Source: an uncultured Clostridia bacterium
GTDB taxonomy: Bacteria > Bacillota > Clostridia > UBA1381 > UMGS1253
Direction of reading: 5' to 3'
Assembly: GCA_937892135.1 (NCBI GenBank)
Contig: CALAUK010000012.1
Coordinates: 1-5,322, forward strand
DNA length: 5,322 bases
Below the pieces are notes generated by a model. The model was not told the DNA's origin, made no database searches, and saw nothing but the letters and a program-made list of their open reading frames with translations. Position numbers and translations under genes: made by a program. This document shows, piece after piece, positions 5,044 to 5,322 of the stretch (its first letter is position 1; each line of letters begins with the position of its first letter).

Positions 5044-5322
5044 TTACTTTTCCCCCATAGCCTCAAGCTCTTCTCTTATGTATTCTAGTGACAAAAGCTT
5101 TTCTTTAACCTCGCTGACAGTAAGAAGATTTGTATTGTTTGAATTAAACTCAGAAAGCTTGTTTCTCTCTGTGTCTCCCTCTTTAAAATACTTATCATAG
5201 TTAAGGTCTCTCTTATCGCATGGAACACGGTAAAAATCTCCCATATCGATAGCATTCGCGCACTCCTCATTTGTAAGAAGTGTTTCATACATCTTCTCAC
5301 CGTGGCGTATACCGATAACCTT
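5044..5322 (-). CDS. capE: UDP-GlcNAc 4,6-dehydratase/5-epimerase (CapE/FnlA), C-terminal part
   Basis: The last 92 residues of a protein that continues beyond the right window edge; the frame is open to base 5322 and reads KVIGIRHGEKMYETLLTNEE. This IRHGEKMYETLLT stretch, followed by AIDMGDFYRVP and RDLNYDKYF, is characteristic of CapE/FnlA (WbjB). That enzyme inverts C5 while dehydrating UDP-GlcNAc to the L-arabino-4-hexulose intermediate used by CapF. The N-terminal Rossmann motif and active site are outside the window. The family is usually about 340 residues, so roughly a quarter is visible. The internal ATG at 5292 is not a start. The stop at 5044-5046 is 1 nt from the capF ATG, which shows a tightly coupled operon. 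Confidence 0.92.
   Translation of the reverse strand, partial: KVIGIRHGEKMYETLLTNEECANAIDMGDFYRVPCDKRDLNYDKYFKEGDTERNKLSEFNSNNTNLLTVSEVKEKLLSLEYIREELEAMGEK
5051..5056 (-). promoter_or_regulatory. Shine-Dalgarno of capF inside the end of capE
   Basis: GGGGGA lies 8 nt before the ATG at 5042 and within the last codons of capE. It supports the shorter capF start and translational coupling between the two genes. Confidence 0.6.

Noticed and set aside
4854..5060. Plus-strand open frame opposite capF
   Set aside because: It is antisense to the conserved Rossmann domain of CapF and has no start signals of its own.
5043..5066. Longer capF start at 5066
   Set aside because: It would overlap the capE end by 23 nt. 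The Rossmann fold starts at MNILITG, with a well-placed GGGGGA before 5042.

Overview
The window looks like AT-rich DNA from a low-GC Gram-positive bacterium, most likely a member of the Clostridia. This rests on strong AAGGAGG ribosome binding sites, a tRNA-Trp with encoded CCA, a transmembrane XRE regulator of clostridial style, and a capsule-type sugar cassette. Genus and species cannot be read from the sequence.

Left block, + strand (1 to about 835). The window opens inside a tRNA-Trp(CCA) gene, followed by an A/U-flanked terminator hairpin. Next comes a start-less open frame ending at 304, probably the 3' remnant of a gene, and then a 155-residue membrane-anchored protein of unknown function (327-794). 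A small UUCG-capped palindrome follows. A bidirectional terminator (841-875) separates this block from the convergent minus-strand genes.

Middle block, minus strand (876-2637). Reading in the direction of transcription there is a small two-TM zinc-ribbon protein (2371-2637). It is followed by a regulator with an N-terminal XRE helix-turn-helix, one membrane span and an outside domain (1650-2279). That gene sits 24 nt ahead of an ElyC/SanA/YdcF (DUF218) envelope protein (954-1625). After the DUF218 stop codon there is a perfect Shine-Dalgarno and a short coding-like frame that ends at the shared terminator. AGTTG/CAACT half-sites occur at nearly the same distance upstream of the zinc-ribbon gene and of the regulator gene.

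Right block, minus strand (2740-5322). This is the end of a polysaccharide operon in the order capE-capF-capG (fnlA-fnlB-fnlC). It holds the C-terminus of the UDP-GlcNAc 4,6-dehydratase/5-epimerase, a complete SDR-cupin fusion, and a complete UDP-sugar 2-epimerase. The genes are almost touching (1 nt gap, then 1 nt overlap), and the operon ends in two overlapping terminator hairpins. Together the three enzymes would convert UDP-GlcNAc to UDP-N-acetyl-L-fucosamine for a capsule or other surface glycan.

I did not find a clearly new defence or mobile system. The most interesting leads are the regulator/DUF218 pair with its possible operators, and the short frame directly after the DUF218 gene.
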